From assembly GCF_004661485.1 (NCBI RefSeq), contig NZ_PQVH01000002.1, positions 234,238-298,237 of the forward strand: 64,000 nucleotides of DNA, read 5' to 3'. This DNA is from Methylotenera oryzisoli (GTDB lineage Bacteria; Pseudomonadota; Gammaproteobacteria; Burkholderiales; Methylophilaceae). Made by a program: the position numbers and the translations under genes. The notes beneath the pieces were generated by a model that saw only the letters and a list, made by a program, of their open reading frames with translations, was not told the DNA's origin and did not search any database. Shown here piece after piece: positions 46,028 to 55,693 of the stretch (positions are counted from its first letter, which is position 1; every line of letters starts with the position of its first letter).

Positions 46028-47443
46028 TTGCAATTAGGGCACCTCGGTATCAACGACAACTTAATAACAGGAAAACAGCAGTCAAAAGTACTGATTGTTG
46101 AGGATGAGGCATTGTTTGCACGTGCAGTGGTGCGTCGTCTACAAAAATCCGGTTATGAATGTGCGCATGTGGAAAGCTTGCAAGATGCACGTAATATCGT
46201 GAGACAGTTTACGCCAGATGTTGTGTTGCTGGATATGCGTCTGCCAGACGGTAATGGGCTAGATCTGCTGCCGGAGTTTGTCGCAAAAGGCGCTGTGGTG
46301 ATTGTGATGACTGCGCATGGTGAAATTAGCGATGCGGTCAACGCCATGAAACAGGGTGCAGTTGATTACCTTAAAAAACCGATTGATCTAGAAGAGTTGC
46401 TATTGTCGATTCAAAAAGCTGAAACCGCGGCGAACCAGAGCAAGAGTTTGGATTATTCACGTCAGCGCAATGCGCACGCATCGGAAGGGGTTGAGTTGCT
46501 GGGTGATAGCCCTGCCATGCAGAATGTAAAAATGCAGATTACACGCATCGCACAACTGGTTTCCAATGACAGTGTGCCGCCCACGGTGCTCATTGGTGGT
46601 GAAACTGGTACGGGTAAAGATGTGGCTGCACGTTTATTGCATTTATCCTGCGCCAATAGTGAAAAGCCTTTCGTACAGGTTGATTGTGCATCATTACCAG
46701 CTGAGTTGATGGAGAGTGAGCTGTTTGGGCATGAGAAGGGCGCGTTTACTGGTGCAGTTGGCGCCAGGCCCGGTTTGATTGAAGCAGCTGAAGACGGCAC
46801 TTTGTTTCTGGATGAAATCGGTGAGTTGCCATTAGCCTTACAAGCCAAATTACTTAATGTACTGGAGCGGCGTGTGGTTAGGCGCATTGGTTCAACCAAA
46901 GAGCGTGCTGTACCTGCTAGATTCGTCGCTGCGACCAATCGCAATCTGCATGAAATGTCGCAGAGCGGGCGCTTTAGGCAGGATTTATACTACAGACTGA
47001 ACATGATGAGTATCTCTATGCCGCCGTTGCGTGATCGCGGGCAGGATATTATGTTATTAGCACAGCATTTTGCTGCGCAAACTGCAAGGCGTTACGGCCT
47101 GACTAGCCCGCATTTTACACGTGAGGCGATTAGCACTGTGCAAGCTTACAGATGGCCTGGCAATGTGCGAGAGCTAAAACATCAGGTGACGCGCGCCATG
47201 TTACTTTGCCACAACGGTGAGTTAACGGATATAGATTTGGCATTGCCAAACACTCGACCTGCAGAGCCTTTACCGTTGATGTCTTTAGACTCGCATCAAT
47301 CTGCTTTGGATGCCGCAGAGCGGGCGATATTGCTACAGGTGTTAACAGAAACTAAATTTAATGTTTCTGAAGCGGCGAGAAAGCTAGGCATAACACGCAT
47401 GACTATGCGCTATCGTATGGATAAGCATCAAATCAAACCCTAG
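46028..47443 (+). CDS. NtrC-family sigma-54-dependent response regulator (orphan)
   Basis: Enhancer-binding activator of 471 residues. The receiver domain (residues about 20-130) has the acidic pair at VEDE, phosphoacceptor Asp69 in LLDMRLPDG and Lys in YLKKPID. The AAA+ domain has Walker A GGETGTGKD (190-198), GAFTGA (238-243), the sigma-54-contacting loop, and Walker B LFLDEI. The C-terminus has a Fis-type helix-turn-helix (NVSEAARKLGITRMTMRYRM). The start is TTG with AGGAG six bases upstream. No histidine kinase gene lies within reach; neighbours are the divergent TonB receptor and purT. It most likely controls the receptor through the 21-bp array. Confidence 0.93.
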   Translation: MQLGHLGINDNLITGKQQSKVLIVEDEALFARAVVRRLQKSGYECAHVESLQDARNIVRQFTPDVVLLDMRLPDGNGLDLLPEFVAKGAVVIVMTAHGEISDAVNAMKQGAVDYLKKPIDLEELLLSIQKAETAANQSKSLDYSRQRNAHASEGVELLGDSPAMQNVKMQITRIAQLVSNDSVPPTVLIGGETGTGKDVAARLLHLSCANSEKPFVQVDCASLPAELMESELFGHEKGAFTGAVGARPGLIEAAEDGTLFLDEIGELPLALQAKLLNVLERRVVRRIGSTKERAVPARFVAATNRNLHEMSQSGRFRQDLYYRLNMMSISMPPLRDRGQDIMLLAQHFAAQTARRYGLTSPHFTREAISTVQAYRWPGNVRELKHQVTRAMLLCHNGELTDIDLALPNTRPAEPLPLMSLDSHQSALDAAERAILLQVLTETKFNVSEAARKLGITRMTMRYRMDKHQIKP

Positions 47444-47671
47444 TGTATTCTACGCTCGCTACGCTTAGAGCTTTGTGCCAAAAGTTTAGTACGCCCAAGG
47501 TTAGCATCATAAGCCCTGTATCATTACGTGATGGTCTTACTTACACGGCACAGCTACTTGCCATAGATTCGCTTCTATTTCTGATTTTCTTGTGAATTAA
47601 CACACATCTGCAATTTTCTTAAAAATAGCTGCGTGGTATGATTCGAGCAATCATCAAATGAAAGAATCCCT

Positions 47672-48871
47672 ATGCGAATCGGAACTCCCTTAAGTCCTAA
47701 TGCAACCCGTGTCATGCTCTTGGGTAGTGGTGAGCTTGGCAAAGAGGTGATTATCGCTTTGCAGCGCTTAGGTGTGGAAGTGATTGCGGTTGATCGCTAC
47801 GAAAATGCGCCAGGCCAACAAGTTGCACATCGCGCACATGTCATCGATATGACAGATGATCAAGCCTTGCGTCAGCTCATTGCGCTTGAAAAACCGCATT
47901 TAATTGTGCCTGAAATTGAAGCCTTGAACACGGCTACCCTTGCTGATATTGAAAAGTCAGGCATTGCAACCGTAATTCCTACCGTTAAAGCCGTACAGCT
48001 GACGATGAATCGCGAGGGAATTCGCCGACTTGCCGCTGAAGAGCTTAATTTGCCGACCTCTCCTTACGCATTTGCGCGCAGCGAAGCGGAACTTCAGGCC
48101 GCTATTGATGCTGGTATCGGCTACCCGTGTTTTATTAAACCAACCATGTCATCATCAGGTAAGGGGCAGTCGCGTCTTACACAAGCCAGTGAAGTGCCTG
48201 CCGCGTGGAGTTATGCTGCTTCAGCGGGCCGCGTTAATCAAGGTGTGGTGATTGTTGAAGGACAAATTGATTTTGATTACGAGATTACTTTATTAACCGT
48301 ACGTGCTAAAAACGCGCAAGGTGAAATTAACACTTATTTCTGTGATCCAATTGGTCATGTGCAAGAAAAAGGTGACTATGTAGAGAGTTGGCAGCCGCAG
48401 CCAATGGCAAGCAAAGCACTGGAAGAATCTAAACGTATTGCGAAAGCTGTGACTGACAGCTTAGGCGGATTAGGCTTGTTTGGTGTAGAACTGTTTGTGA
48501 AGGGCGACCAGGTATGGTTTAGTGAAGTTAGCCCGCGTCCACATGATACAGGCATGGTGACGATGGCTACACAACGCTTTAGTGAGTTTGATTTACATGC
48601 GCGTGCAATTTTAGGCTTGCCTGTCGATGTAAGTTTACGTGAAGCGGGCGCCAGCGCTGTGATTTACGGTGGTCATAACACCAAGCAGCTGGCTTTTGAA
48701 GGCGTGGAAAAAGCCTTGGCCGTCACTAACGCAGATATTCGTTTGTTTGGTAAGCCAGAGTCATTTACTAAAAGACGTATGGGTGTTGCGTTAGCGTCTG
48801 GTAAAGATGTTGCGGAAGCTAGAGCTCGTGCAAAATTGGCGGCTAGCTTGGTAACACCAGTCGAGATGTAA
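47672..48871 (+). CDS. purT: formate-dependent phosphoribosylglycinamide formyltransferase
   Basis: Makes formyl-GAR from GAR, ATP and free formate in purine synthesis, bypassing formyl-tetrahydrofolate. It is an ATP-grasp enzyme of 399 residues. The N-terminal domain has [21 protein letters not shown], and the ATP-grasp part has [36 protein letters not shown] and [10 protein letters not shown]. The C-terminal [22 protein letters not shown] is typical. It stands 228 bp after the activator gene; a weak -10 (TATGAT at 47637) is seen. Use of formate suits a C1-utilising host, though purT also occurs in other bacteria. Confidence 0.96.
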   Translation: MRIGTPLSPNATRVMLLGSGELGKEVIIALQRLGVEVIAVDRYENAPGQQVAHRAHVIDMTDDQALRQLIALEKPHLIVPEIEALNTATLADIEKSGIATVIPTVKAVQLTMNREGIRRLAAEELNLPTSPYAFARSEAELQAAIDAGIGYPCFIKPTMSSSGKGQSRLTQASEVPAAWSYAASAGRVNQGVVIVEGQIDFDYEITLLTVRAKNAQGEINTYFCDPIGHVQEKGDYVESWQPQPMASKALEESKRIAKAVTDSLGGLGLFGVELFVKGDQVWFSEVSPRPHDTGMVTMATQRFSEFDLHARAILGLPVDVSLREAGASAVIYGGHNTKQLAFEGVEKALAVTNADIRLFGKPESFTKRRMGVALASGKDVAEARARAKLAASLVTPVEM

Positions 48872-48964
48872 CAGCCACACGCATGTAAATATTAAGTGCA
48901 GAATTGGCAGCCTTGATTTTAGTGATTGAGGCTGGTAATGCCCTGCAATCAAGGTTTTAAGACA

Positions 48965-49393
48965 ATGTTGAATGAAATAGAAGAAGCAGGCAGTGATAAA
49001 CGTACTTTTTTTGAACTGCTTGGCGGTGCGGAAAGTGGGACACAAAATATACGCCTGCTAGTTGAAACGTTTTACGACATCATGGATAGTGACCCTAAGG
49101 CCAAGCCTTTGCGTGATATGCATCAGCCAGATTTAACTTCTGCACGCGAGAAGCTCTTTATGTTCCTAACTGGATGGACAGGTGGGCCACAGCTATATAT
49201 CGAGCGCTATGGTCATCCCATGCTACGTAAACGGCATATGCCTTTTGAGATTGGTGAGTCTGCGCGTGATCAATGGATGTATTGCATGATTAAGGCCATG
49301 CATCAGCTGGCGTATGACGACGACCTGATGAAGAAGTTGGCGAACCAGTTGTATGGGGTTGCTGACTTTATGCGCAACAAGCAGGGGCATTAA
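48965..49393 (+). CDS. group II truncated haemoglobin
   Basis: Small haem protein of the 2-over-2 globin fold for oxygen or nitric oxide chemistry. The core begins FFELLGG and carries the group II traits: GGPQLYIERYGHPMLRKRH, and Trp in ESARDQWMYCM. I start at ATG 48965 (M-L-N-E-I-E-E-A-G), 142 residues; ATG 48938 with GAGG upstream is an equally valid alternative that adds nine residues. A terminator-like stem follows the stop, but it points to the minus strand. It stands 93 bp after purT. Confidence 0.85.
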   Translation: MLNEIEEAGSDKRTFFELLGGAESGTQNIRLLVETFYDIMDSDPKAKPLRDMHQPDLTSAREKLFMFLTGWTGGPQLYIERYGHPMLRKRHMPFEIGESARDQWMYCMIKAMHQLAYDDDLMKKLANQLYGVADFMRNKQGH

Positions 49394-49415
49394 AAAAGGG
49401 CACTTGCGTGCCCTT
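49392..49415 (-). terminator. terminator of the minus-strand helicase gene
   Basis: Stem AAGGGCAC-TTGC-GTGCCCTT with A6 on its left side, so on the minus strand a T run follows. It lies 40 bp after the stop of the 49455 helicase gene. Confidence 0.8.
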
Positions 49416-49454
49416 CATTGTGTTGCAACGTTAAATTGCAGATTGTCTCGTCAA

Positions 49455-50837
49455 TTATTTTCTAGATAAGCCACCAAGTAATGCTGCGACCGGTGCTTTC
49501 TTCGTGTTAATTTGTCGAGTAGCGACAACGTTTTTGTCCTGCTGTGTGTTCGGTTCGTATGGTTTGTCAAACCATGGGTCAGCGCTCTTTTTCTTACTCG
49601 GGATGCGTCTAGCTGTGGATGTTTCACGCTCTTTCACTTGGCTAGCACCGTGACTGCGTGCGCGTGAACTTGGTCTATCTAATGCGACGGTTTCTTTACT
49701 AATTTGGCGTTTAATTAACTTCTCGATTTCAACGAGATATTTTTCTTCATCATCGCTGACAAAAGAAATCGCGACACCTAATGCGCCAGCACGTCCGGTA
49801 CGGCCAATACGGTGTACATAATCTTCTGGTGCGCTAGGAATCTCATAGTTAATTACCATTGGTAACTCACTAATATCTAAACCGCGTGCAGCAACGTCAG
49901 TAGCGATAAGTGCTGAAACTGTACCAGCTTTAAACGCATCCAAAGCTTTAATACGTTCTTGTTGATTTTTATCGCCATGAATCGCGTCTGCGGCAATGCC
50001 TTCACGTACTAGGCTGCGGCTTAAACGGCTAGCGGTTAATTTTGTTTTGGTGAAGACGATGACTTGTTTTGCATCGGCATCTTTTAATAGTTGAATCAGC
50101 AAAGCTTCTTTATCTGATTGCGCAACTTGATATACTTTTTGCGTCACATTGTCATTGGTTGCATTACTGCGCGCCACTTCAATCAGTTGAGGCTTGGTTA
50201 AAAAGTCATCTGCTAATTTTTTAATCTCATTTGAGAATGTTGCTGAAAACATTAAGTTCTGACGCTGTTTTGGTAATAATGCCAAAATGCGTTTCAAATC
50301 AGGCATAAAGCCCATGTCCAGCATTCTATCTGCTTCATCAAGTACTAACATTTGTACCTGATTAAGTTGCAGTGTTTTTTGTTCAATATGATCCAACAAA
50401 CGGCCAGGCGTCGCTACCAACACTTCAACCCCGGTTTTAAGGTGAGGTGTCTGTGTTTTGATATCTACGCCGCCATAGACCACCAGTGAGCGTAATTGCG
50501 TATGTTTAGCATAGGCTTTTACACTCTCTTCCACTTGAATCGCAAGCTCACGTGTGGGCGTCAAAATCAACGCCCGCACTGGGTGCTTAGCTGGGGAGGT
50601 GCTGTTATTAGCTAGCGGTAGTAACTTCTGTAGCAGGGGTAGTGAAAAAGCCGCAGTTTTACCTGTGCCTGTTTGTGCACCTGCCATTAAATCCCCGCCC
50701 GCTAAGGCAACAGGAATTGCCTGTGCCTGAATTGGGGTTGGAATAGTGTAACCAGATTCAGTTAATGCACGTAAGAGCTCAGGTGCGAGTCCTAATGTGC
50801 TGAAACTTGGGCTGTCAGTCGTTACGATTTCTGTCAT
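49455..50837 (-). CDS. DEAD-box RNA helicase (RhlE type, short tail)
   Basis: ATP-dependent RNA helicase of about 460 residues. Motifs in order: Q motif GYTIPTPIQAQAIP, motif I AQTGTGKTA, PTRELA, VATPGRLLDH, motif II VLDEADRMLDMGF, motif III FSATF, and motif VI HRIGRTGRAG. The C-terminal tail is about 90 residues and basic. The ATG ending at 50837 is preferred to a TTG at 50855; neither has a good Shine-Dalgarno. It lies 37 bp after the larger helicase gene, and the two are presumably co-transcribed and arose by duplication. Confidence 0.9.
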   Translation of the reverse strand: MTEIVTTDSPSFSTLGLAPELLRALTESGYTIPTPIQAQAIPVALAGGDLMAGAQTGTGKTAAFSLPLLQKLLPLANNSTSPAKHPVRALILTPTRELAIQVEESVKAYAKHTQLRSLVVYGGVDIKTQTPHLKTGVEVLVATPGRLLDHIEQKTLQLNQVQMLVLDEADRMLDMGFMPDLKRILALLPKQRQNLMFSATFSNEIKKLADDFLTKPQLIEVARSNATNDNVTQKVYQVAQSDKEALLIQLLKDADAKQVIVFTKTKLTASRLSRSLVREGIAADAIHGDKNQQERIKALDAFKAGTVSALIATDVAARGLDISELPMVINYEIPSAPEDYVHRIGRTGRAGALGVAISFVSDDEEKYLVEIEKLIKRQISKETVALDRPSSRARSHGASQVKERETSTARRIPSKKKSADPWFDKPYEPNTQQDKNVVATRQINTKKAPVAALLGGLSRK

Positions 50838-50873
50838 TTGTTGGGTACTGTTCAATTAAAGTCTTTACTTAAA

Positions 50874-52565
50874 TTATGCAAAACTACGTGAGCGACGTGG
50901 TGCGCCATTGCCTGAGCCTGCGTTTGCACCGCCAAAGCCACTACGTGCTGGGCTACGGCTGTCATTGCGAGCACCATCACGGCGTGCCGGTGCTGCGCCA
51001 CGATCGTTACGGCTTTCGTTACGCTGACCGTCGCGTGCATATGGTTTTTTACCAAAAGCTACGCTATCGCCAAAGCTGCGGTTAGGCGCGCCTGCATTGC
51101 TGCCACGGCTACGGTCACCAGAGCTCTTATCAAACGCTGGACGGTCACCAAAGCTACGTGCGCGATCGCCTGCAGGTCTTTCTGAGCGGTTAGCATCAGA
51201 TCTGCCAGCATAACCAGCTGAGTTGCCATTCACTTCACGCGGTGCTGAATCACGGTTGCCACGATTTTCAAAACGGTTTTCGTTACGTGGAGCGCTATCA
51301 CGGCTAGCACCATTGCGATCATCACGGCCTTTATAGCCACCACGGTCATCACGTGGTTTAAAACCACCGCGACCACCTGGTTTATGACCGTCACGACGGC
51401 TACCGCTAGGGCCATCCATCTTCATCGCACGTTTTGGCTCAAAGCCTTCAATCACTGCTGGTTCCATACGGTTGCCAGTGAATTGCTCAATTTTACGTAA
51501 AATATGTCTATCCATATTTGATGCAAAAGAAATCGCGATACCAGTATTGTTAGCACGGCCAGTACGACCGATACGGTGCACATAGTCTTCTGCAAATTTT
51601 GGTAAGTCGTAATTGATGACGTGTGTAATGCCGTGTACGTCGATACCACGTGCAGCAACGTCAGTCGCTACCAAGATTTTTACATCGCCATGACGTAATT
51701 TAGTCAATGTACGGTTACGTGCGCCTTGTGTCATATCACCGTGTAGTGCAGCTGTTTTATGGCCTGCAGCGTACAAATCTTCTGCCAGAACATCAGCATG
51801 ACGTTTAGTGCTAGTGAAAATGATGGCTTGGTTCACTTCTGGAGCAATCAATAAATGCTCAAGTAGTTTATTTTTGTGTGTCATGTCATCAACAAAGTGC
51901 AAGCGTTGCTCAATGTTGGCATGTTTTTCACGTTGTGCAGCTACTTGCACTGTTTTAGGGTTCTTAAGAATCTTGTTTGCAATACGTGCGATGTCACCAT
52001 CTAATGTCGCTGAGAACAATAGTGTTTGACGCTCAGCAGAAAGTTGCTCACAAATACGCTCAACATCAGGTAAGAAGCCCATGTCCAGCATGCGATCAGC
52101 TTCGTCCAAAATCAACATTTGTAAACGTGATAAGTCAATACGACCACGTTCCATGTGATCCAATAAGCGGCCTGGTGTAGCAACTAGAATGTCTAATGGT
52201 TGTGATAGTAATTTGTTTTGTAGTGGGTAAGGCATGCCACCTACGATACTTACAGTGCGTGCACGTAGGAATTTACCGTATTTGCGCGCAGCCTCGTTCA
52301 CTTGTGTAGCAAGCTCACGTGTAGGAGTTAACACCAAAATACGTGGACCACGGCTTTTTGATTCGTGCGGAGTTGCAAGTAAGTTAAGTGCTGGCAGCAT
52401 GAAGCCTGCTGTTTTACCAGTACCTGTTTGTGCAGAGGCCATCAAGTCATGGCCTTCCATTACCACAGGAATTGCCTGTGCTTGGATAGGAGTAGGAGTG
52501 GTGTAGCCTGTTTCTTCAATAGCGCGAAGGATGGCAGGGTTAAGGTTTAATGATTCAAAAGACAA
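50874..52565 (-). CDS. rhlE: DEAD-box RNA helicase RhlE with long RGG-type tail
   Basis: Second DEAD-box helicase, 563 residues. The start is a TTG ending at 52565 (L-S-F-E-S-L-N, normal for RhlE), with AAAGGG six bases upstream; the open frame to 52670 would add 35 Cys-rich residues that do not fit. Motifs: GYTTPTPIQAQAIP, AQTGTGKTA, VLDEADRMLDMGF, FSATL, HRIGRTGRA. A tail of about 185 residues from residue 380 is Gly, Arg, Asp and Ser-rich with repeated RDD, RSFGD and NRD units, ending RSRSFA, a likely RNA-binding or phase-separating region. A 414-bp leader region with several palindromes precedes it. Confidence 0.92.
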   Translation of the reverse strand: MSFESLNLNPAILRAIEETGYTTPTPIQAQAIPVVMEGHDLMASAQTGTGKTAGFMLPALNLLATPHESKSRGPRILVLTPTRELATQVNEAARKYGKFLRARTVSIVGGMPYPLQNKLLSQPLDILVATPGRLLDHMERGRIDLSRLQMLILDEADRMLDMGFLPDVERICEQLSAERQTLLFSATLDGDIARIANKILKNPKTVQVAAQREKHANIEQRLHFVDDMTHKNKLLEHLLIAPEVNQAIIFTSTKRHADVLAEDLYAAGHKTAALHGDMTQGARNRTLTKLRHGDVKILVATDVAARGIDVHGITHVINYDLPKFAEDYVHRIGRTGRANNTGIAISFASNMDRHILRKIEQFTGNRMEPAVIEGFEPKRAMKMDGPSGSRRDGHKPGGRGGFKPRDDRGGYKGRDDRNGASRDSAPRNENRFENRGNRDSAPREVNGNSAGYAGRSDANRSERPAGDRARSFGDRPAFDKSSGDRSRGSNAGAPNRSFGDSVAFGKKPYARDGQRNESRNDRGAAPARRDGARNDSRSPARSGFGGANAGSGNGAPRRSRSFA

Positions 52566-52979
52566 GGTAGTCCCTTTCAAAAGCAGTTTTATAAAAACAA
52601 TAAAAGGGCGCGAGCAAATACATGTATGTTTACAGTGATGTTGTAAAAAACAACATAACGCAAAAAGCAAGTTTCAAATATTTAGTTTCGAGATGCTTTA
52701 TTTACCAGCGCACGGGCATAGCCGCTAACCAGTAAAGATAGATTTAATATTAAATCTAAAGATAGTCACTTCAAAAGTTCACGAGTGACTGAGGGTCAGG
52801 GCGATGAATCTAAAACTTTTAGAGCTATTTGTTTAGCTATTTAAAGTTCTAAGTTGTGCGCATTATATGCATTAATTACACTTTGTCAAAGAGTTTTTTC
52901 TATATTTGCATATTGTTAAATCATTCTTGGGGGTTAATGTGTTAAAATCGCCGCCTTTCAATGAACTGGTAGCAAGACA
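52566..52979. other. 414-bp non-coding divergent region between rhlE and typA
   Basis: No gene seen. It holds a 7-bp stem with five-A loop (52638-52656) in the rhlE leader, a 20-bp palindrome at 52739-52758, and AGTCACT/AGTGACT arms at 52764-52770 and 52784-52790. I found no convincing -35/-10 pair for typA. A long leader is common for cold-inducible helicase genes; that it acts so here is inference. Confidence 0.6.
52734..52765. repeat. 20-bp perfect palindrome flanked by direct repeats
   Basis: TAGATTTAAT is followed directly by its reverse complement at 52739-52758. The palindrome is overlapped on each side by a copy of AAAGATAG (52734-52741 and 52758-52765). It could be a regulator site or an RNA hairpin; it has no terminator T run. 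Confidence 0.6.
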
Positions 52980-54788
52980 ATGTCTCGTAATTTAAGAAAT
53001 ATCGCAATTATTGCCCACGTTGACCATGGTAAAACAACTATGGTTGATAAACTTCTACATCAAGCAGGCACATTCTCATCTCATCAGGCAGTGTCTGAGC
53101 GTGTGATGGATAGTGGCGATATTGAAAAAGAACGTGGCATTACTATTTTGGCGAAAAACACAGCGCTGAACTACGAAGGTACACATATTAATATCGTGGA
53201 TACTCCAGGCCATGCTGACTTCGGTGGTGAAGTAGAGCGCGTATTAGGTATGGTGGATGGTGTGGTATTGCTAGTGGACGCTGTAGAGGGTCCAATGCCG
53301 CAAACTCGCTTCGTAACGAAAAAAGCATTAGCTTTAGGTTTGAAGCCTATTGTAGTAATCAATAAAGTTGACCGTCCAGGTAGCCGTCCAGACTGGGTAA
53401 TCGACCAAACATTTGATCTGTTTGCTAATTTAGGTGCAACAGATGAACAATTAGACTTCCCAGTAGTGTTTGCTTCTGCATTGAATGGTTTTGCAACCCT
53501 TGATATGAAGGTTGCTAGCGATAATATGCGTCCATTGTTTGAAACGATTTTAAGCCACGTGGAATCTCCATCTGGCGACAGCAGTGCACCATTGCAAATG
53601 CAAATTTCTGCACTAGATTATTCTACTTACACTGGCCGCCTTGGTGTAGGCCGTGTGCGTAACGGTAAAATCAAGCCTGGTCAGGTTGTTGTGGTAATGA
53701 ACGAAAACAACCAAATTGCACAAGGTCGTATTAACCAGGTGCTAGGTTTTAGAGGTCTTGAGCGTGTGCCAGTGGAAGAAGCTGAAGCAGGCGATATCGT
53801 GATTATTTCCGGCCTTGATGACATTGGTATCGGTTTCACTATTTGTGACCGTGAGAACCCAGTAGGCTTGCCACACTTAGGCGTGGATGAGCCAACCTTG
53901 ACCATGGACTTTATGGTGAACACTTCACCATTAGCTGGTACAGAAGGTAAGTTTGTTACTTCACGTCAAATCCGTGACCGTTTAACTAAAGAGTTGTTGG
54001 TTAACGTGGCATTGCGTGTTGAAGATACACAAGATGCTGATGTGTTCCGCGTTTCTGGTCGTGGTGAGTTGCACTTGACGATTCTTTTAGAAAATATGCG
54101 TCGTGAAGGTTTCGAGATGGCTGTAGGTAAACCACGCGTAGTTTACCGTGAAATCAATGGTGAAAAATGTGAGCCATATGAAATCTTGACGGTAGACGTA
54201 GAAGATGAAAACCAAGGTGGCGTGATGGAGGAGTTAGGCCGTCGTCGTGGTGAGATGCAAAATATGGAATCAGACGGTAATGGCCGTACACGTTTAGAGT
54301 ACAAGATTCCAGCACGTGGTTTGATTGGCTTCCAAGGCGAGTTCTTAACCTTAACGCGCGGTACTGGCTTAATGGCACATATTTTTGATGAGTACGCACC
54401 TGTTAAAGCTGATATGCCTGGTCGTCGCAATGGCGTATTGATTTCAGCTGAGCATGGTGAAGCGGTTGCTTATGCACTGTGGAAACTACAAGACCGTGGT
54501 CGTATGTTCTCAGTACCTGGTGATAAATTATACGAAGGTATGGTGATTGGTATCCATAGCCGTGATAACGATTTGATCGTTAACCCGGTAAAAGGTAAAC
54601 AATTAACTAACGTGCGTGCATCTGGTACTGATGAAGCAGTGCGTTTGATCCCACCAGTCGCTTTGTCTTTAGAGTCAGCAGTTGAATTTATTGATGATGA
54701 CGAGTTGGTAGAAATTACACCTAAAAACATCCGTATCCGTAAGCGTTACTTGCTAGAGCATGAGCGTAAACGTGCATCAAAAGAGTAA
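52980..54788 (+). CDS. typA: translational GTPase TypA/BipA
   Basis: Ribosome-associated GTPase related to EF-G and needed for ribosome assembly and cold or stress growth. It is 602 residues, the normal length. G motifs: AHVDHGKTTMVDKLL, DTPGHADFGGEVERVL, NKVDRPGS. Domain II (ALDYSTYTGRLGVGRVRNG), domains III and V, and the TypA-specific C-terminal domain (IHSRDNDLIVNPVKGKQLTN) are all present. The start is ATG at 52980 with only a weak Shine-Dalgarno. It is divergent from rhlE; both genes act on RNA and ribosomes in the cold in other bacteria. Confidence 0.97.
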   Translation: MSRNLRNIAIIAHVDHGKTTMVDKLLHQAGTFSSHQAVSERVMDSGDIEKERGITILAKNTALNYEGTHINIVDTPGHADFGGEVERVLGMVDGVVLLVDAVEGPMPQTRFVTKKALALGLKPIVVINKVDRPGSRPDWVIDQTFDLFANLGATDEQLDFPVVFASALNGFATLDMKVASDNMRPLFETILSHVESPSGDSSAPLQMQISALDYSTYTGRLGVGRVRNGKIKPGQVVVVMNENNQIAQGRINQVLGFRGLERVPVEEAEAGDIVIISGLDDIGIGFTICDRENPVGLPHLGVDEPTLTMDFMVNTSPLAGTEGKFVTSRQIRDRLTKELLVNVALRVEDTQDADVFRVSGRGELHLTILLENMRREGFEMAVGKPRVVYREINGEKCEPYEILTVDVEDENQGGVMEELGRRRGEMQNMESDGNGRTRLEYKIPARGLIGFQGEFLTLTRGTGLMAHIFDEYAPVKADMPGRRNGVLISAEHGEAVAYALWKLQDRGRMFSVPGDKLYEGMVIGIHSRDNDLIVNPVKGKQLTNVRASGTDEAVRLIPPVALSLESAVEFIDDDELVEITPKNIRIRKRYLLEHERKRASKE

Positions 54789-54798
54789 TTGATGTCAT

Positions 54799-54827
54799 AA
54801 AAAACCCAGCCAAGTGCTGGGTTTTTT
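54799..54827 (+). terminator. rho-independent terminator of typA
   Basis: ACCCAGC-CAAGT-GCTGGGT with A6 before and six T after, 10 bp after the typA stop. Confidence 0.92.
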
Positions 54828-55035
54828 ATTGTGCAGGTTTGATTGAGTGATAGTTAGCTAGTAATAAGTACTGATCGTGCCGTAATCGTCCCAAGTATTG
54901 GTTGATTACAACCAGAAATGTAATAATTTTGTAAAACAATCAAGTGGTTAGCGCTGTTTTGGTAGAATTAAAAAAGTAATAGATTTATCTAGCTACTTAA
55001 TTTTTATACTTCACTAACAACAATAGGAGTTAACA

Positions 55036-55563
55036 ATGTTTCGTTTATCTTTAGGATCAACTTTAATCGCGACGGTATTTTTTGCAAACGCTGCAATCGC
55101 AGGCCATGAAACAATCAAACCAAAAGCATATGACAGCCTAGGTAAATGCGTTAAAGCGGCATTAACTAAACGCGAAGGTACCATCGTAAAGGCAGAGTTC
55201 AAGTCAGAGAATAAAGTGGGCGTTTATGAGTTTGATATTGAAACTGCAGATGGCAAAGCGTGGGATGTAGAATGCAATGCTAAAACAGGCAAAGTGACTG
55301 AAATTGAAGAAGAGGTCAAAGCTGATGATGCTAGATTCAAAGCACTAGCTAAAGTGTCAGAGGCAGATGCTAAGGCAACGGCACTAGCTGCACACCCTGG
55401 AACAGTTGTTGAAACAGAGTACGAACTTGAGTCTGATGGTAAAGCATCTTATGAGTTTGATATTTTAGAAGCAGACAAAGAAGAGGTTAAGGTAGAGGTT
55501 GATGCGACTACCGGTAAGATTGTTGAAGTTAGCTACGAAGAATACCAAATCGGTAAAGAGTAA
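55036..55563 (+). CDS. periplasmic PepSY-domain protein
   Basis: Secreted acidic protein of 175 residues. The signal peptide ends at NAAIAG. Two PepSY-like units follow (around residues 31-95 and 102-170), each with the pattern of a helix, then V-Y/S-Y-E-F-D-I and a V-D/C-N-A-K/T-T-G-K-I/V-V/T-E strand. The first has Cys37 and Cys80. PepSY domains are thought to inhibit or bind peptidases or metals; the target is unknown. AGGAG precedes the ATG. It is monocistronic with its own terminator. Confidence 0.83.
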   Translation: MFRLSLGSTLIATVFFANAAIAGHETIKPKAYDSLGKCVKAALTKREGTIVKAEFKSENKVGVYEFDIETADGKAWDVECNAKTGKVTEIEEEVKADDARFKALAKVSEADAKATALAAHPGTVVETEYELESDGKASYEFDILEADKEEVKVEVDATTGKIVEVSYEEYQIGKE

Positions 55564-55595
55564 TCCGTAAAAGTGTATTAAACACTATACAAAAT

Positions 55596-55619
55596 AAAAG
55601 CCAGCATATGCTGGCTTTT
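55596..55619. terminator. terminator after the PepSY gene
   Basis: A 24-bp palindrome (AAAAGCCAGCAT and its complement) about 30 bp after the stop, with T-rich sequence on the right and A-rich on the left, so it may also stop leftward transcripts. Confidence 0.85.
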
Positions 55620-55693
55620 ATTTTATAACTGTCGTGCGAATCAACATAAATAGAGCAGGTCATCGATTCAAGCAGCTATGCTATTAGTTAAGC

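Noticed and set aside
52566..52670. Cys-rich N-terminal extension of RhlE
   Set aside because: Family start is the TTG at 52565 with AAAGGG upstream; the extra 35 residues are untypical.
53171..54730. Antisense open frames in typA
   Set aside because: Complement of conserved TypA coding sequence with no independent support.
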